Source of the DNA: Hofstenia miamia
Lineage: Eukaryota; Xenacoelomorpha; Acoela; Hofsteniidae
Assembly (NCBI GenBank): GCA_900660155.1
Contig: CABFPE010000120.1
Span: 1,131,236-1,195,235, forward strand
Direction of reading: 5' to 3'
Length of the DNA stretch: 64,000 bases
Below, piece after piece: positions 1 to 11,893 of the stretch. The position numbers were made by a program, and so were the translations under genes. The stretch's first letter is position 1. Each line of letters starts with the position of its first letter. A model generated the notes under the pieces. The model did no database searches, was not told the origin of the DNA, and saw only the letters and a program-made list of their open reading frames with translations.

Positions 1-3000
1 TGTTGTGCATTTTTAAACTCTTATGCACATTTCTTCAAAATGAATTTGTATTTTTTAAATATAACTAATTTAATCAAGTTATCAAAAATTTTACTAAGTA
101 TATTTATTACAATGTTTCATTATTTACGTTAAGTTTATCAAATTCAATGAATCTATTCATGTGTATCCAGAGATGGAAGCGATGCAGTCAATTGGCAACC
201 ATGAAAGGTCCGGTTCCGGTGAGTCCCTGACTGGTGATCGGTGTTGACCGATCGGTACTAAGGTTACCCTTATGCGGGTTGTCTGGTCATCGTATTATAA
301 AGTATCAGTTGTCAGCACTTTTTTTCACTGGTTTCCCTATATTTATAGGGTTTTTTACATTACATATTGCATTTGTAAAGTTGAAAGAACGTGTACCGAA
401 CGCATACGCACTTAAGTTATCGGATTAATCGTAAATATCTCATTATTCGTTTAAACACGCAAACCAAAAATTGTGACATATCACCACATGCTTTTAATGT
501 GGCAAATTTCAATAAAGAGTTTTGTTTGAAAATTGAAAATCCTATGTAAATGATGATGCCATGATAGATTTTAGTAATTTATGGCACGCTGTGATTACTT
601 CCAAGCATCGATGGTGATGATTTTGAATGCTGATTTTAAGCCTAATTAAAAAGCAGAGCTTAACATCCGTCAAGGTAAATATTTCTCCGACTGTAGTTAA
701 TTAAATGTGACGTTTATTCTGAAAATATAATCTAATACTGAATTATGGGATCTTTTTGGTTTATGCCTTTAAATGACAATGGGCAATGGGCATGTTTAAA
801 AACATTTTCTATAAGTTCTAAAACATTACTATAATGATTCCTTTGCATGCATAACGGTAAAAGTTAAATGGGGGTTTACGTTTTAATATGATGTTATTGT
901 TTAGATACTTAGAGCTTTTATCGACAGTCAGTTTTCAATTACACTATTACGTTATGCACTTGTATTGATTAAAAAAGACGACTTGACCCATGTTAGTGAA
1001 TTGCATATGGGATCTACTAATTTTTTTCGCACAACTATACAGTGTACATAAACTAACTTTTTTGTAAATTACAGTGTTTTACAATAATAATAATATTTTT
1101 ACAATTGTCACGTATCTACACCATCTAAAGATAGACATGGCGCAGGCAGGCAGATCAGCGCCGGGCCAGGTTTGAGCAGAGGATAGAAAATAATGGGCTG
1201 AAATTTTAAAATGGGCTTATTACACAGAAGTACACTCAAATTTGACACAAATGCAGTTATGGTTTACAAGCAATGTGTTGAAAACAAAAATTTAAGTTTG
1301 AAGTATTAATTGGTATCATATGCTCTTCTAAAACTTAATTTAAGTTTTTCAGGTTAAGTTTGTAGTTTTTATAATACGATTGCAACATGCTCTACTTTAG
1401 ACTTGCAAATTGGAAAACTACAATAAGCCGAATTGACATTAATTTAAATGTGCCAAGCTGTACTTAATTTTAGGTGATACTTAATTTCAATGATAATAGT
1501 GAAATAGCTCAAGCAATTTCTTGATCGCTTCATGAATGTTCGTCTTAGACTAATTTGAAATACAATAATTCGATTATTTGGCCTCCTCATTCATGGTATT
1601 TTCAATAATTCTGCGGGTCTTAGTTTGAAAAGTTCCTTCTGTTAGTTCAAGACAGACGCTAGTAATTAAAAGTAGATTAAAATCTATTGTGTAACTTCAT
1701 TACAATTATATATATAAATGCACCGACAGGTTTTCATGGTAAACCTGAGAACGCAGCATGACATGCGACCGTGTGATTACATGGTAACAACCAATCACCA
1801 ACACCTTCAATGAAACATAAATTACAAAAGCGTTTAAAATTCTGAATCACTTATATCACGATCACTCTTAAAAGAGTGGTTTTTTCTTATATTCATTATG
1901 CTATATTCATTACTACCTAATAATATAATAGTAGTCTATAAATTTGCGAAAGCTTATGACCAGCTTGCATATTACAAGTTTTTAACAACATCATTAAGGC
2001 GTTTCAGGACATAGGCTAAAAAATTACCATAAAATTGAAAACACAAAAACAAAGAAACAAAACCCAAAACATAATCTTCTTGGCAGGCCAAAATGTCATT
2101 ATTGAGTTCTTTGATGAATAGTATTTCATTAAATTGTGCAGTAAAAACTTACATAATATTAGTGATGTATGGGTTCGAGTTTCCCCGCGAATGCGATCGG
2201 ACACGAGTAAAAGATTTACAGGTCTGACTTGCCACGTGTACAACTTAAAAAAATCGGTTAAATTTTCTTATAATTTACATGCAAATTGTCTAAGTAAATT
2301 TTCATCAATAATTGAAGTGTGCGAATTAATTTGATTTACCCTTCTTATTTAAATTTAAGAGGGTAAAATTTTTTAATAAATGAATGAAATATTTTCTAAA
2401 AAAGAAATTCAAAAATTCTTGAACTGACGCTACTAATTTACTGCCGGGAACGTGCAAAGTTCTTGCGAGTACGGATGGGTATTGTAGTTGTAAAGGGGTC
2501 GAATCGGGCTTTGGTCTTGCGCAATCAAAGTGATTTATCATCAAGTGGTATGATCGTACTATCAATGATAGGCGATCACGTCCTTCAACAAAAACTCCTT
2601 AGACTCAAAGTCGCCTTTCTGATAGGTAAGGGAAGGGTTTTAAAGCACATGAATTTTTCAGGAAAATATTCATGATTGGTTTAAAAGAAGCATGAATTAT
2701 TTTATTCTTGACTTGAGGCCTTTCAAGAGATCAATAATAAGGTTAATACATTAAGAAAATATTTCATTTAGCCGAGATGTAAGAAAACAAACAAAAACAT
2801 GAAATAATTTTTTGTATGTGAACCTGTAATTTGCACTTTGCATCCGTTTGAGCTGATTTCTACAAGTTATTAAACCATAAAGAAAAATTTAAGAACACTG
2901 AAAATGCAAATATTCTTGGCAATAAGGTAAAAATATTTTCCATCCGCAGCGAGCCATGGCCACAACACCGAAAGGTGACACGATTGAATTGTTGTAAATA

Positions 3001-3197
3001 CATTTCAAATATGTTACTTTTATCACAAAACTTTTCAAAGACAGCTGAATTATTTGCATTCTACAGTTAGTAATATGATTTTATAGAATCGGATTCGGAT
3101 CGGGTTTTGAGTATGGTTTAAAAATCTCAACCTGATTGCAACCAGGTGAACGGGTTAGAAAAATCTTACCTGCATTTTGTAATCTTCTGAAATTTAG
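1..3197. other. No supported gene; AT-rich intergenic DNA
   Basis: I see no convincing exon here. Short open frames at 2016-2675 lack clear splice sites, start context or recognisable motifs. A short hairpin, CACTCTT/AAGAGTG, lies near 1864-1879 and is followed by a T run; its meaning is unclear. A GGTAAC half-site next to CCAAT near 1780-1795 resembles half of an RFX X-box and could belong to a gene starting nearby, but no first exon was found. Confidence 0.5.
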
Positions 3198-3399
3198 TGA
3201 ATCGGTGGGCTCGTATTCGGAGCGACTTCCGAGAAACCGTTCAATGCATATCGATCCCCCACAATACACCTACAGAGAACCCGAAGAAGATGTTTATGAT
3301 CCATACAAAAGTACATACGATCTGTTAACTCATAACGAACATAGCGGAAGAAAACCCGTACCAACTTACCGTCGACGGCCGCAAGGTTTTAAAGAATAG
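3198..3399 (+). CDS. Candidate 3' terminal exon, unknown Tyr/Pro-rich protein
   Basis: The open frame runs to a TAG at 3397-3399 and encodes about 66 residues rich in Tyr, Pro, Arg and Glu (SESVGSYSERLPRN at the start, RRRPQGFKE at the end). A pyrimidine-containing acceptor ending in TTTAG lies at 3193-3197, so the exon probably starts at 3198; the frame stays open further upstream. An AATAAA follows the stop by about 30 bases. The composition and extended Tyr/Pro pattern resemble small axonemal or sperm microtubule-inner proteins, but this is an impression and not an identification. Upstream exons were not found. It could share a gene with the 5740-6062 exon as an alternative last exon, or be separate. 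Confidence 0.4.
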
Positions 3400-3430
3400 T
3401 GTAACAATATATTATAATTATAATACTACT

Positions 3431-3436
3431 AATAAA
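3431..3436 (+). terminator. Polyadenylation signal AATAAA
   Basis: A canonical AATAAA lies 32 bases after the TAG that ends the candidate exon at 3198-3399, as expected for a 3' UTR. Confidence 0.4.
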
Positions 3437-3539
3437 ACGTAATACTAATAATAAATCTAATCACTAACTCATACCTTTTCACACCTTCACACTGGTATCA
3501 TTCTTTGCTCGGGAAACTCACCAGTTCCCAGGGATTCTG

Positions 3540-4818
3540 AGACCTGTGATAAGGAATCTATCTGTTTATAACAGTCCTGTTTTCTGTACTACCCCAACTC
3601 CTTCCAGTATCTCCTATGTTTCTTAGTTGATACTTCTAATGCTATTGCTACTACTGGGGCTACTTTAACCTTCTTTAACTTCCACAGCTTCTGCAAACTC
3701 CCTGTACTGTACTTGACTATTTTCTCTTTCTCCTTGCTCTCTACATTCCTGTCTTTGTCACTGCTGTGGCTATCACTGTTCCCATCGTTTCCTCTATGTC
3801 AACCACTACTATGTCTGGCCTACGTGCTTCTATCCCCTTGCACTTCTGCATGCTAAAGTCTTAGATTGTGTTCACGCCATTTGTCTCCTGCTTCCAAAAC
3901 CATGCTCAATCTCCAGTTTGGTGGGGTTACTGAAGAAGTCAACAGACTAAATCAATGGGTGAAATCAAGATCCCGTTCCGGAACGTACCCATAGAAGTGT
4001 ACCTAGCCAATTTGATCTTAAGAAACCTCTAGCGACTCCTGGCACGCAGAGTGCTGACATGTGCTGAGCGTGATCAGCAGAATGAAGCCGAAGGCCAAGT
4101 TTCAGTTGAGAGGGTTGCGCCTCTCCCACTTTGGCCAACCAAGGCTACTAACGGTGGTAACTAAGAGAGTGCCTGCTAGCTGCTTTAAAGATCCGAAATT
4201 ATGTTGGAGTACGCGGGCGTATTCACTGAATGCAAAACATCTAGTGAAAAAAATTCTCCAGTTAAAAGGAACGTTGGATCATAACTACCTGTGACACAGC
4301 TAAGCTGCCTCACAGGAAGGCACAGCAAACAATGCCCTTGGTCTATCTCATAGGCCAGAGACAGAGAGTTTCCTCTCTGTATGACTGCACTATGAGACTG
4401 GTGCCAGTAGCTGTCTTTCTAACAGTGTCAGCACTAGAACAGACAGGCTTCCCGACCGTTACCTCCCCATGTGTACAAAGTACATATGGTGGCACCTTTT
4501 GTATGATGTGGGTCCGGGACTCCACAACAACTGATCTTTGCATCCCCTCGTCATTGTCCTACATCACTTCTGCTCCTCTGGTATCAACCTGTTTTGTTCT
4601 AAGTAACATGCCAGCCTACTTGAAATCACAGAAGTTAGCAATTTCCACGTGGTTGGCAGACATTATAGGCCTAAATTTGCTTACCTCACTGTCTTTCTTT
4701 GGGTTCTTCTGTATCAGAAATGTCCTTCCCACTACCATCCACTCTGGACACCCACTCACCACACAATCTTCCAATGCTACTGCTAGTTTCTCATGAAAAC
4801 TAGTGAACTTCTTATTAC

Positions 4819-4858
<40 letters not shown>

Positions 4859-4891
4859 TTTGTTATTAATATTTAAATATATATTATCCAA
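3540..4891 (-). mobile_element. Decayed non-LTR (LINE-like) reverse transcriptase
   Basis: Read on the minus strand, 4891 to 4616 encodes a frame containing WMVVGRTFLIQKNPKKD followed by KFRPI. This matches the start of the RT domain of non-LTR elements (GRT.LI.K...YRPI). Further downstream, near 3850-3600, broken frames read ARRPDIVVVD and then LWKLKKVKVAPVV, which is the C-terminal block of the same family. Stops and frameshifts interrupt everything between. An intact-looking copy of the same C-terminal block occurs at 57040-57247 on the other strand, so the two relics belong to one LINE-like family. It sits between two candidate host exons. Family assignment is by motif recognition only; clade (for example R4-like) is uncertain. 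Confidence 0.65.
4812..4858. repeat. (TTA)n microsatellite
   Basis: About 15 trinucleotide repeats of TTA/ATT with one interruption, at the 5' edge of the RT relic. A trinucleotide tract at this point may be the remains of a LINE tail, but the relic runs away from it, so chance is equally possible. Confidence 0.9.
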
Positions 4892-5485
4892 TTATGTAGA
4901 TTAAAGAGTAATACAAAAAACAAAAATTAAGCAAATAATTACATAGGGTAATCTGCATAATGACATAAACTATTTAGAAATTGTTGTTTGACGAGTTATT
5001 TTAATGATGGTTTTATATATTTTGATGATCTGTATAAATTTAATGGAAGTAATTTAATGTATAAAATTAACACATGGAATTCAATGGCTTACTAAAATAG
5101 ATTAATCAAGTAACTGAAAATAGTAGGATATTGAAAGCATGTTTAAGATTGTTTAATTGTGATTTGTTTTCAAGCGGTGGTCTTGTCAAAGCTTGTATAT
5201 TAAAAAACTTCTGGCTTTTCAATCGAGAAATCAAAGAATTCAATAAAAAATGAGCACTTAGATATACTTGATAAAATAAAGGTTTTGCATATAACTTTTT
5301 TAAAATGAATTGAGAACGGAATGTGGCGATGAATATTACAAAAAATATCAGTGCAACTTTGTATTTTCCTTAAGTAATGAGCAGGTCATGAGAATTTAGA
5401 TTTTATGCTGAATTTAAATTTGAAACCATTTACTGAGATTGGATTGATTATAAGAAGAATTGATGAAGTTGCTTTCATTCTAAAA

Positions 5486-5488
<3 letters not shown>

Positions 5489-5525
<37 letters not shown>
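5489..5525. repeat. (TA)n microsatellite
   Basis: Uninterrupted TA dinucleotide tract of about 37 bases. Similar tracts occur at 6537-6569, 8621-8649, 9161-9194, 57726-57750 and elsewhere. Confidence 0.95.
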
Positions 5526-5528
<3 letters not shown>

Positions 5529-5739
5529 TGTATATGAGGTCTGAATCTTTTTAAAGAACTATTGGTATTCAAAACGAACAAAATTTTCCTGCATAGTAAT
5601 AATAGAAAACTATAGTTACATTCTTATTATATTTTCCTGGTACTATATAAATATATGAAACATTGGTTAGAATGGCATTCATACATCAAAGTATACTGTA
5701 TAGAATTTTCCTATCAAATAATTAGTGAAATAGTTTTAG

Positions 5740-6062
5740 GTGTCTTTGGATCAGATGCTCGTCCAATCCCGGAATTCAATGCTTTGTCGTCCTATAGAAA
5801 ATCTATAAGAACCTACCCACACAAATCCCCTGCCATCCAGCAAAAACCAAATGCATATGGTCCTGCAAAGCTGGAAAGGAATATCACCAGTTGGAGAGAT
5901 GATAGAAACTGGGGAACTTCCACTTATCAATCAGACTATGATTCCAAAGTTCTTGAGACAAATAAGTATCCGTTGCCATATGTTGACGTATTTCCAAAGA
6001 GTGGATTACGTCATGTGATTGAAGTACAGACTTATAACGACCCCCTGAATCATGTTGTATGA
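5740..6062 (+). CDS. Candidate 3' terminal exon, unknown TYQS-motif protein
   Basis: This frame encodes about 107 residues and ends in TGA at 6060-6062. It starts after an acceptor TTTTAG (5734-5739); a second acceptor, GGATCAG, ends at 5754. The protein is soluble, rich in Tyr, Pro, Asn and Ser, with GTSTYQSDYD in the middle and a closing EVQTYNDPLNHVV. The short extended TYQS-aromatic motif recurs at 8648-8866 (GVTTYQSEFG). Such motifs are seen in proteins that line ciliary microtubules, but I do not recognise a specific family. An AATAAA lies nine bases after the stop. Earlier exons are not identified. The balanced codon content and polyA signal make it a likely real exon. Confidence 0.55.
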
Positions 6063-6070
6063 TTTAATGA

Positions 6071-6076
6071 AATAAA
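6071..6076 (+). terminator. Polyadenylation signal AATAAA
   Basis: AATAAA directly after the stop of the 5740-6062 exon, followed by a T-rich stretch. A very short 3' UTR is implied. Confidence 0.55.
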
Positions 6077-6533
6077 TTTTTTTTGCAAAGTGCAATTGAA
6101 AAAAAATTGATTAGAGATCGATCAAGCAAATATTCAATTTTAACAGCTATTTGTAGTTTGAATTTTCATCATTTATGTGACATGAATTGTCTATAATTTT
6201 TTGTTGGTTCATAAATGTTTATGTGGGATGAAATAATCTCAAATAACTATAATTTATTAGAGTCATGTAGACGATGCTACAAGTGTAAATTCCATGAAAA
6301 TTCAAAAGAACATGGAAATGTCTGGAGAAAGAAATTTATCGTTTCATTTATAGACATGGTAACACATTGTTCTTGATGTAGCAAGAGCGGATGCAAAAAT
6401 ATTCTAAGAGCTTATTTGGATACTAAATTATTTCTGCATGAATTTTTTATTGCACTATTTTGATGAATTTAGAAAGGGCTGGGCAAGAATGCCTTAAGTT
6501 TCCTTAAGATGTCCTTGGGCTTAGGTCCCCTCG

Positions 6534-6572
<39 letters not shown>

Positions 6573-6579
6573 CAATTTT

Positions 6580-7498
6580 CTCTTAGTTACGCCGAAGAAT
6601 TAAAATCAAGACAGTATTGTTTCAACACGATGGTGTACCACCTCATTTTGGTACAATTTTTTTTGTAAACCCATTTACCACCTCGAACGGGTTATCGGCC
6701 GCGGGTATGGTGTCTCTTTGCCTCCAAGATCACCGGACCTTAGTCCAATAGATTTTTACTTTNTGGGTGAATTTATTCACTGAGCACTTATTAAATTTTC
6801 TATTTACAATCATTAAATGATGACATAGCGTCTTTAAACAGTTTAGATTTCAAATACATCTTCACATGTAAGCATTGGTATGCATTTGATCCTTGAATTT
6901 CGATTTCATCTTGTTTATACTAGTTTGTAATTGTAACATCCTCCACCTGGCCTATTTGCGCCGTGTATTATTAGTACTCAGTAAATTGTGGGCGAGGAGT
7001 TACTAAGTTGTTGAACCGTCAAACTTTTCTCTCTTATTAACTAGTTATGATAATTAAATAACTGAGCATTGACTATCACTGTTTAGGTGAAGGAGTCGTA
7101 TGGCGTTTCCTCTTCAGTTNTTGTAAACCCATTTACCACCTCGAACGGGTTATCGGCCGCGGGTATGGTGTCTCTTTGCCTCCAAGATCACCGGACCTTA
7201 GTCCAATAGATTTTTACTTTTGATTTTGTCTATAAGAAAGGGTGTATCATAAGTTTATCCCACATCTATCGCCGATTTGAAAGACAAAATCAGTGAAGGA
7301 ATCATAACTGATGAGTTCACAATTTGGATCATGGTGTTAAACTTTGTGTTAATCAGAGTGGTGGATCATTTGAACATTTATTGTAATATTCAAGTAAAAT
7401 CCCAAGATAAGTTTTTTTGCTAAATTGATAAAAAATCAAATGACTTTTGTTTTCTTACTCACCTTAGAAAAATTGCAATCATCATGGGCAACCCTGTA
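6580..7498 (+). mobile_element. Decayed mariner-type transposon with transposase relic
   Basis: Near 6620-6650 the + strand reads LFQHDGVPPHFG, the DDE motif of mariner-like transposases. It is followed by RVIGRGYGVSLPPRSPDLSP with PIDFYF, and, near 7260-7385, by ADLKDKISEGIITDE and a closing GGSFEHLL. The same motifs occur in order in the transposase at 63516-63995, so the two are one family. Frameshifts and stops break the frame. The right end reads GGGCAACCCTGTATA (7486-7500), the inverse of a CAGGGT-type terminal repeat next to TA. The left end is lost into a TA repeat at 6569. The middle is disturbed by an assembly duplication (see 6663-7220). Confidence 0.75.
6663..7220. other. 100-bp duplication across two single-N joins (probable assembly artefact)
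   Basis: Bases 6663-6762 and 7121-7220 are identical as far as I can compare. The first ends at an N (6763) and the second begins right after an N (7120). The 356 bases between are unique. This pattern suggests a contig placed into a gap without merging its overlap, and not a biological repeat. Confidence 0.75.
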
Positions 7499-8145
7499 TA
7501 TATTAGGGGAATAACTGCATAATTAATTAGCCAATTACATTTATCGATATTATAAAATGAAAAGCGAATATATTTTATTATTATATATAAACCAAATGAA
7601 TTCTATTTTTTGAATTAAATTTACTCTATTAATGTTGATTCAACTTGCTACTAGAAGATTCTTGTTTGATATCTATGACATAATGCCTCAACTTCTGTAC
7701 TATCTACTCAACTGGTCATGAGGTAATATATTAACAACTTAGGATATGTACTTACAATCTACCATTCTTAAAAATTGTGAGCATGAAATATAATTTTATA
7801 GAATTTTTAATTAATTTCAAGTTAATGGAAATTATTGAGTCCAATATAAATGCATCAAAACAAACAACTGAGATATCAAGGGTTGTAGTAAATGGGCAAC
7901 TGTTAATACGTCTCAGATATCTTAGTACAAGCTTTTAACTCCTTGGCATTTACAAAACTTCAATGTCTTATTTAGTTTTGAAGTATTGCTTTAATTGTTA
8001 TCATTTGCATTCTAATTATTAAAAAAGCTTAATCTTAGAAAATTACTTGAGAAGTAAGTAAAAATATGTGAATTATGCAAATGTAAGTATAGATTGGGTT
8101 AAAAGAAGTGGCCTCAGTACAGGTTTTGTTTTTAGCACTTTCTGG

Positions 8146-8185
8146 CAGACTTGTCTAAGCTCGGCTCGGCTACTTTAAATTTTTT
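8146..8185 (+). mobile_element. Fragment of the GAGCCGAGCC hAT-type MITE
   Basis: CAGACTTGTC is followed by AAGCTCGGCTCGGCT and TTTAAATTTT. This matches the left end of the element at 19972-20339 with an internal deletion. It abuts the Tc1 relic at 8211. Confidence 0.6.
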
Positions 8186-8210
8186 GCGTCAATAAATATC
8201 CAATTTTTGC

Positions 8211-8419
8211 AGTGGCCTCCAAATTCTCCCGACGTTAACCCAATAGAAATTCTCAAGGATGAAGGGGAAAAGAAAAACCCCAAAACTGTGCAAGAATTAT
8301 GGGATTTTATTTTGGAATTGCAACATGTCATAACAGAGGCGATTCGAGTCAATTTGATGAACGTGATTCTTAGACGTCTCGGTGCATGTTTTGCGAGCAA
8401 AGAGAAACTTTTGCAGTAA
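8211..8419 (+). pseudogene. Tc1-like transposase C-terminal fragment
   Basis: The frame begins QWPPNSPDVNPIEILKDE, the hallmark block around the last catalytic acidic residue of Tc1 transposases (WP..SPDLNPIE.LW). It continues with NPKTVQELWDFI and a charged C-terminus ending in a TAA near 8417. The upstream catalytic domain and DNA-binding domains are missing, so this is a dead 3' fragment. It lies beside a hAT-type MITE fragment. No host function is suggested. Confidence 0.8.
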
Positions 8420-8617
8420 CTTTTTTTAGTTTTCAGAAAATGAAAGTATAGGCTTTTTTGGTAAATATTTCTAAAATATTAATTATATCTCGGCCAAATT
8501 GTTTGATCCAAACTATATGATGAGAGAGCTATATTATAGAAAGTTCTGTAAGCAGTTTAGACAATAGTACTAACATTTGATTTATCTATTTGGAGTTACT
8601 TAGATTGAAAATTACAA

Positions 8618-8652
<35 letters not shown>

Positions 8653-8665
8653 GTTATTACGGCTT

Positions 8666-8818
8666 CATGCACTGATTCGATTAATCAATGGGTCAAAGCC
8701 AAAGAATGTACATGGAGTCACTACTTATCAATCCGAATTTGGTCCGTATCCAATACTATATAATCCTCAATCGGCATCTAACTCACTACCAATGCAAAAA
8801 AATGTACAGTACATCTTT
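8666..8818 (+). CDS. Candidate internal exon, unknown TYQS-motif protein
   Basis: An open frame (8648-8866) starts in a (TA)n tract and encodes NGSKPKNVHGVTTYQSEFG, then PYPILYNPQSASNSLPMQ. The TTYQSEFG motif echoes STYQSDYD in the exon at 5740-6062, which suggests either two related genes or repeats of one protein family. Possible acceptors are the AG sites near 8696-8702; possible donors are GTACAG at 8803 or GTAAAA at 8819. The exact borders are guesses. It is a short exon-like frame with plausible composition, and without homology searching it stays tentative. Confidence 0.35.
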
Positions 8819-8866
8819 GTAAAATATTGTGGGTTTGCACTTAAACTTGAAATTCCAAAATTTTAA

Positions 8867-9000
8867 GATGCATGCCGTTTATTTTTGATGCTAACACCTC
8901 TATTCTAACTTCTAAGCCAGTGACCATCTTTGGGCGATCAATTTGATGGAATAATTATATTTAAATTATACCGTATAAGCATGCCGCCCCAACAAACTGA
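8867..9000. other. No gene seen
   Basis: Short AT-rich spacer before a region dense in TGCAAG motifs. Confidence 0.5.
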
Positions 9001-9157
9001 AGCTTGCAAACTTGAAAAGTATTTATAAAAAACTTTGCAAGTTATACATGTATCTGCAAGATTTGCAAGTAACTTGCAAATATTTGCAATTATTATACAA
9101 AGCTTGCAAAGTACAAAGTAAGAACTTAGCAAGCTAACCAAGTATCTGAAAAATTTG

Positions 9158-9202
<45 letters not shown>

Positions 9203-10195
9203 CTTTTACTATTCAATAAATTTCGAAAAAAATATTCAAATATCATTTACAAAATCCAAAATATGCAAATGTTTTTCATTTTGTTGAGTTTTCATTCTTG
9301 TGAGGAGTGCCCAATACATAAAAAATTATGAAAATTTAACACGTAAAAAATTTTTTTACCAGAATTTCACTTATGCAGGTGATCATCTGGAAATATAGTT
9401 GATTAGAAGCATGTCAATTATAAATAACTGTTTGTGAATATTACAAAACTTCTGAAATTTAAATAATTTGTTAATGATTTTTTGAATTTTAATCAAAATA
9501 TTTAAAGAAAATTCTACAAAGTATAAATTACCTTACTAGAAAAAAGTGTTCATGCAAATTTAGTGTTTTAACCCTTTCAAGCATCACACAAGCACAAGTG
9601 TCAGCCTGTTTCTCAAAACTTACATTACATGCATTTTAAAACATAAAGGAGTTTACAGATCTTAAGGCGCTTGCATGGTATCATTTACTGGGTATCCACA
9701 CAAATATGAAATACAGAGCATATAGTAAAACATTTTTTAATCGTTAATTAAAATATTTAAATCACTTAGAAGTGGTTTAAAAAATGTTCAGAATGTGAAT
9801 TTTAAGAACTTAGGAACGGTTTAGAAATCACTTATAAGTGGTTTATACCGCTTAACCAATATCATGGAGTTCTGCTGTTATAATATCAGAACTCCATGCC
9901 AATATTTAGTAAACGTTTTACAATATCGTCGATTGACACTAGATGGCATTCAGCAATAGGTTAGAAATGTTATTATATTATTAATACATTTAGAAAACGC
10001 ATAATGTATATTAAAACGTCTTACAAAATTTTATATTTATATGAGAATCATTCAAAGTTCTATTTTATATTGGAAAACAATTAAAATTACAATGAAAATA
10101 CATACAAAACTGGCAAAGAACTTGCAAATACTTTGCAAGATTTGCAAAATTTTTTGCAGAATACTTTTGCAAGTTTTGCAAGTTTCATTTTACTG
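8990..10195. repeat. Region bounded by TGCAAG/CTTGCA-rich blocks
   Basis: Two blocks, about 8998-9160 and 10110-10185, carry many copies of TGCAAG, TTTGCAA and CTTGCAA in both orientations. The stretch between (9240-10100) is ordinary AT-rich DNA with a few AGTGGTTTA repeats near 9770-9845. Clustered short motifs at two edges are typical of subterminal repeats of a nonautonomous DNA transposon, but I could not define terminal inverted repeats or a target-site duplication. Confidence 0.4.
9863..9898. repeat. 12-bp perfect hairpin
   Basis: CATGGAGTTCTG and CAGAACTCCATG form a perfect 12-bp stem around a 12-base AT-rich loop. Function unknown. Confidence 0.6.
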
Positions 10196-10274
10196 GGTAT
10201 ATCTTCAAATTCAAATAAAATATTATGTTGTAAGTTTAACCCTATTTCCACTAGGGATTTTTCAAAATCTGTAA

Positions 10275-11893
10275 TGACTTCAACAAAAAATATTTAAATG
10301 ATTAAAACTCATGAATTAATGAAGATATTTAAAATATAAGAACACCACAAGATAGAGAATTGTCTCCTATTGTCCGCAAACCTCTGACTTACAGCACGGC
10401 GCGCCTTGACAGGACTGACACAGATTTTCTTCAAAATAAAAATATTTCAGGTTAGTTTTTGTTCCATGGGAATTAGAACTGTCTCATTATTTAAACACTA
10501 GGTTTGGAAATAATTAATAATTTTACAAAAATCAAGAAGCATATACTAAGCTTTTCAAGTAGAAATTATATAGTTATATACTTAGGATGCAATTATATAA
10601 ATGTATAAATATTTTTCTAAAAATATTATATCATATTGGTTTACGTTATTTTTAATATATTATTTTAATTACTACATTATTTTATATTTCATTATATTAT
10701 TAAAAATTAAAATAATAATAATAGTAGTTGTATTATTATATGCAGTGGCAAGAAACGAACTACAATTATTTCTTTAAACCTTTAATTTTTTAAAGTTGCT
10801 TAAAGATGTTTTATGATACTAAATGATGTCTAAAAATCTATAATTCTCTATAAAATGCTTAATATGTTTGTATAATCCACATATTGCAATGTATATAAAC
10901 GGCTTACTGAAAAGGCTTTTTGGATTTAGAATTGATATGGGATGAAATTATATACAATTATCAATAGTTATATTATCGATCCAAGAAGACATAATTAGAT
11001 ATATTTTGCAAGTTATATAATTTCCCAACAAATAGTATATGCAAGCCCAGATATTGCAGTTTTACAACAACTAAATAAGGGTGCGGCACCAAATGATAAT
11101 AACAGGGATGTTGCTATCATTGCTCTTTTAGTTTATTATTGGTCATATTTTGCCCCTACCTGGCGTAGGCTAAGGCTGGCCCTGCATACCCATAGATGTT
11201 CACATGTAAGAACATTTCAATATTTGTTTACAGACGTCGATAAATTTGTTCAAACTACGGAAAAATCAGTTTGTGACGTAAAAGTAACACTAGTAGAAAT
11301 AAAGTTAATAAACTAAACACGCTGCCAACAGATATTCCTATAGTAACTAGAAATTAAGCAGAAAGTCTTTGCAATACAAAAGCAATGGGAATGTTGACTA
11401 AACAAACATTTTTTCATATTGGATTTATATCGTGAAATTCGTTTCAATTAACAATGAAAATGATTCATTCTATGAACATTTCAGATTCAAAATATAATTT
11501 TTAAAATCCTTAGTCCAAGCATTGAGCATGCTAGCATAACAATGGTTTTTCGCTAACAAAATATTTTTTTGACATGTGCCATTTTTATATTAAGAAACTA
11601 TCTGACTGTAATGCATATATATATATATATATATTGAAAAATATAAAAAATATATAATTGAATCAATCACTAGTATTTGTTGGTAATACTACATCTTTTC
11701 ATTTTCAAATTCGCGCAAGAGAAATTGAATTTCGCACTAGAGAGATTTAGTTTCGCACAATTGCTTACACAGAGTATATTCTATTTTTTACAATTTTTTT
11801 AGTAATATAATAGTCTATTTTGGACATCCAAAGAAATTCAGAGTTTATATTTCAAATACTGTGCTTTTTCTGACGTGTTAATTGAAGTTAATA
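10275..11893. other. No supported gene; possible GC-edged repeat at 11085-11205
   Basis: AT-rich DNA. A short stretch beginning GGGTGCGGCACC near 11081 and ending GGCTGGCCCTGC near 11187 has GC-rich edges unlike its surroundings and may be a small transposon remnant. A (TA)n tract lies at 11616-11634. Confidence 0.4.

Noticed and set aside
2165-2185. GGTTCGAGTTTCC resembling a tRNA B box
   Set aside because: An extra base breaks the GGTTCGANNCC consensus and no matching A box or cloverleaf was found.
2016-2675. Overlapping open frames on both strands of 60-79 residues
   Set aside because: No start context, splice pair or motif; overlap of frames on both strands suggests chance or an old repeat.
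3136-3197. Upstream extension of the 3198 exon to an ATG at 3136
   Set aside because: The extension crosses a good acceptor and has no start context; the exon is better read as internal or terminal.
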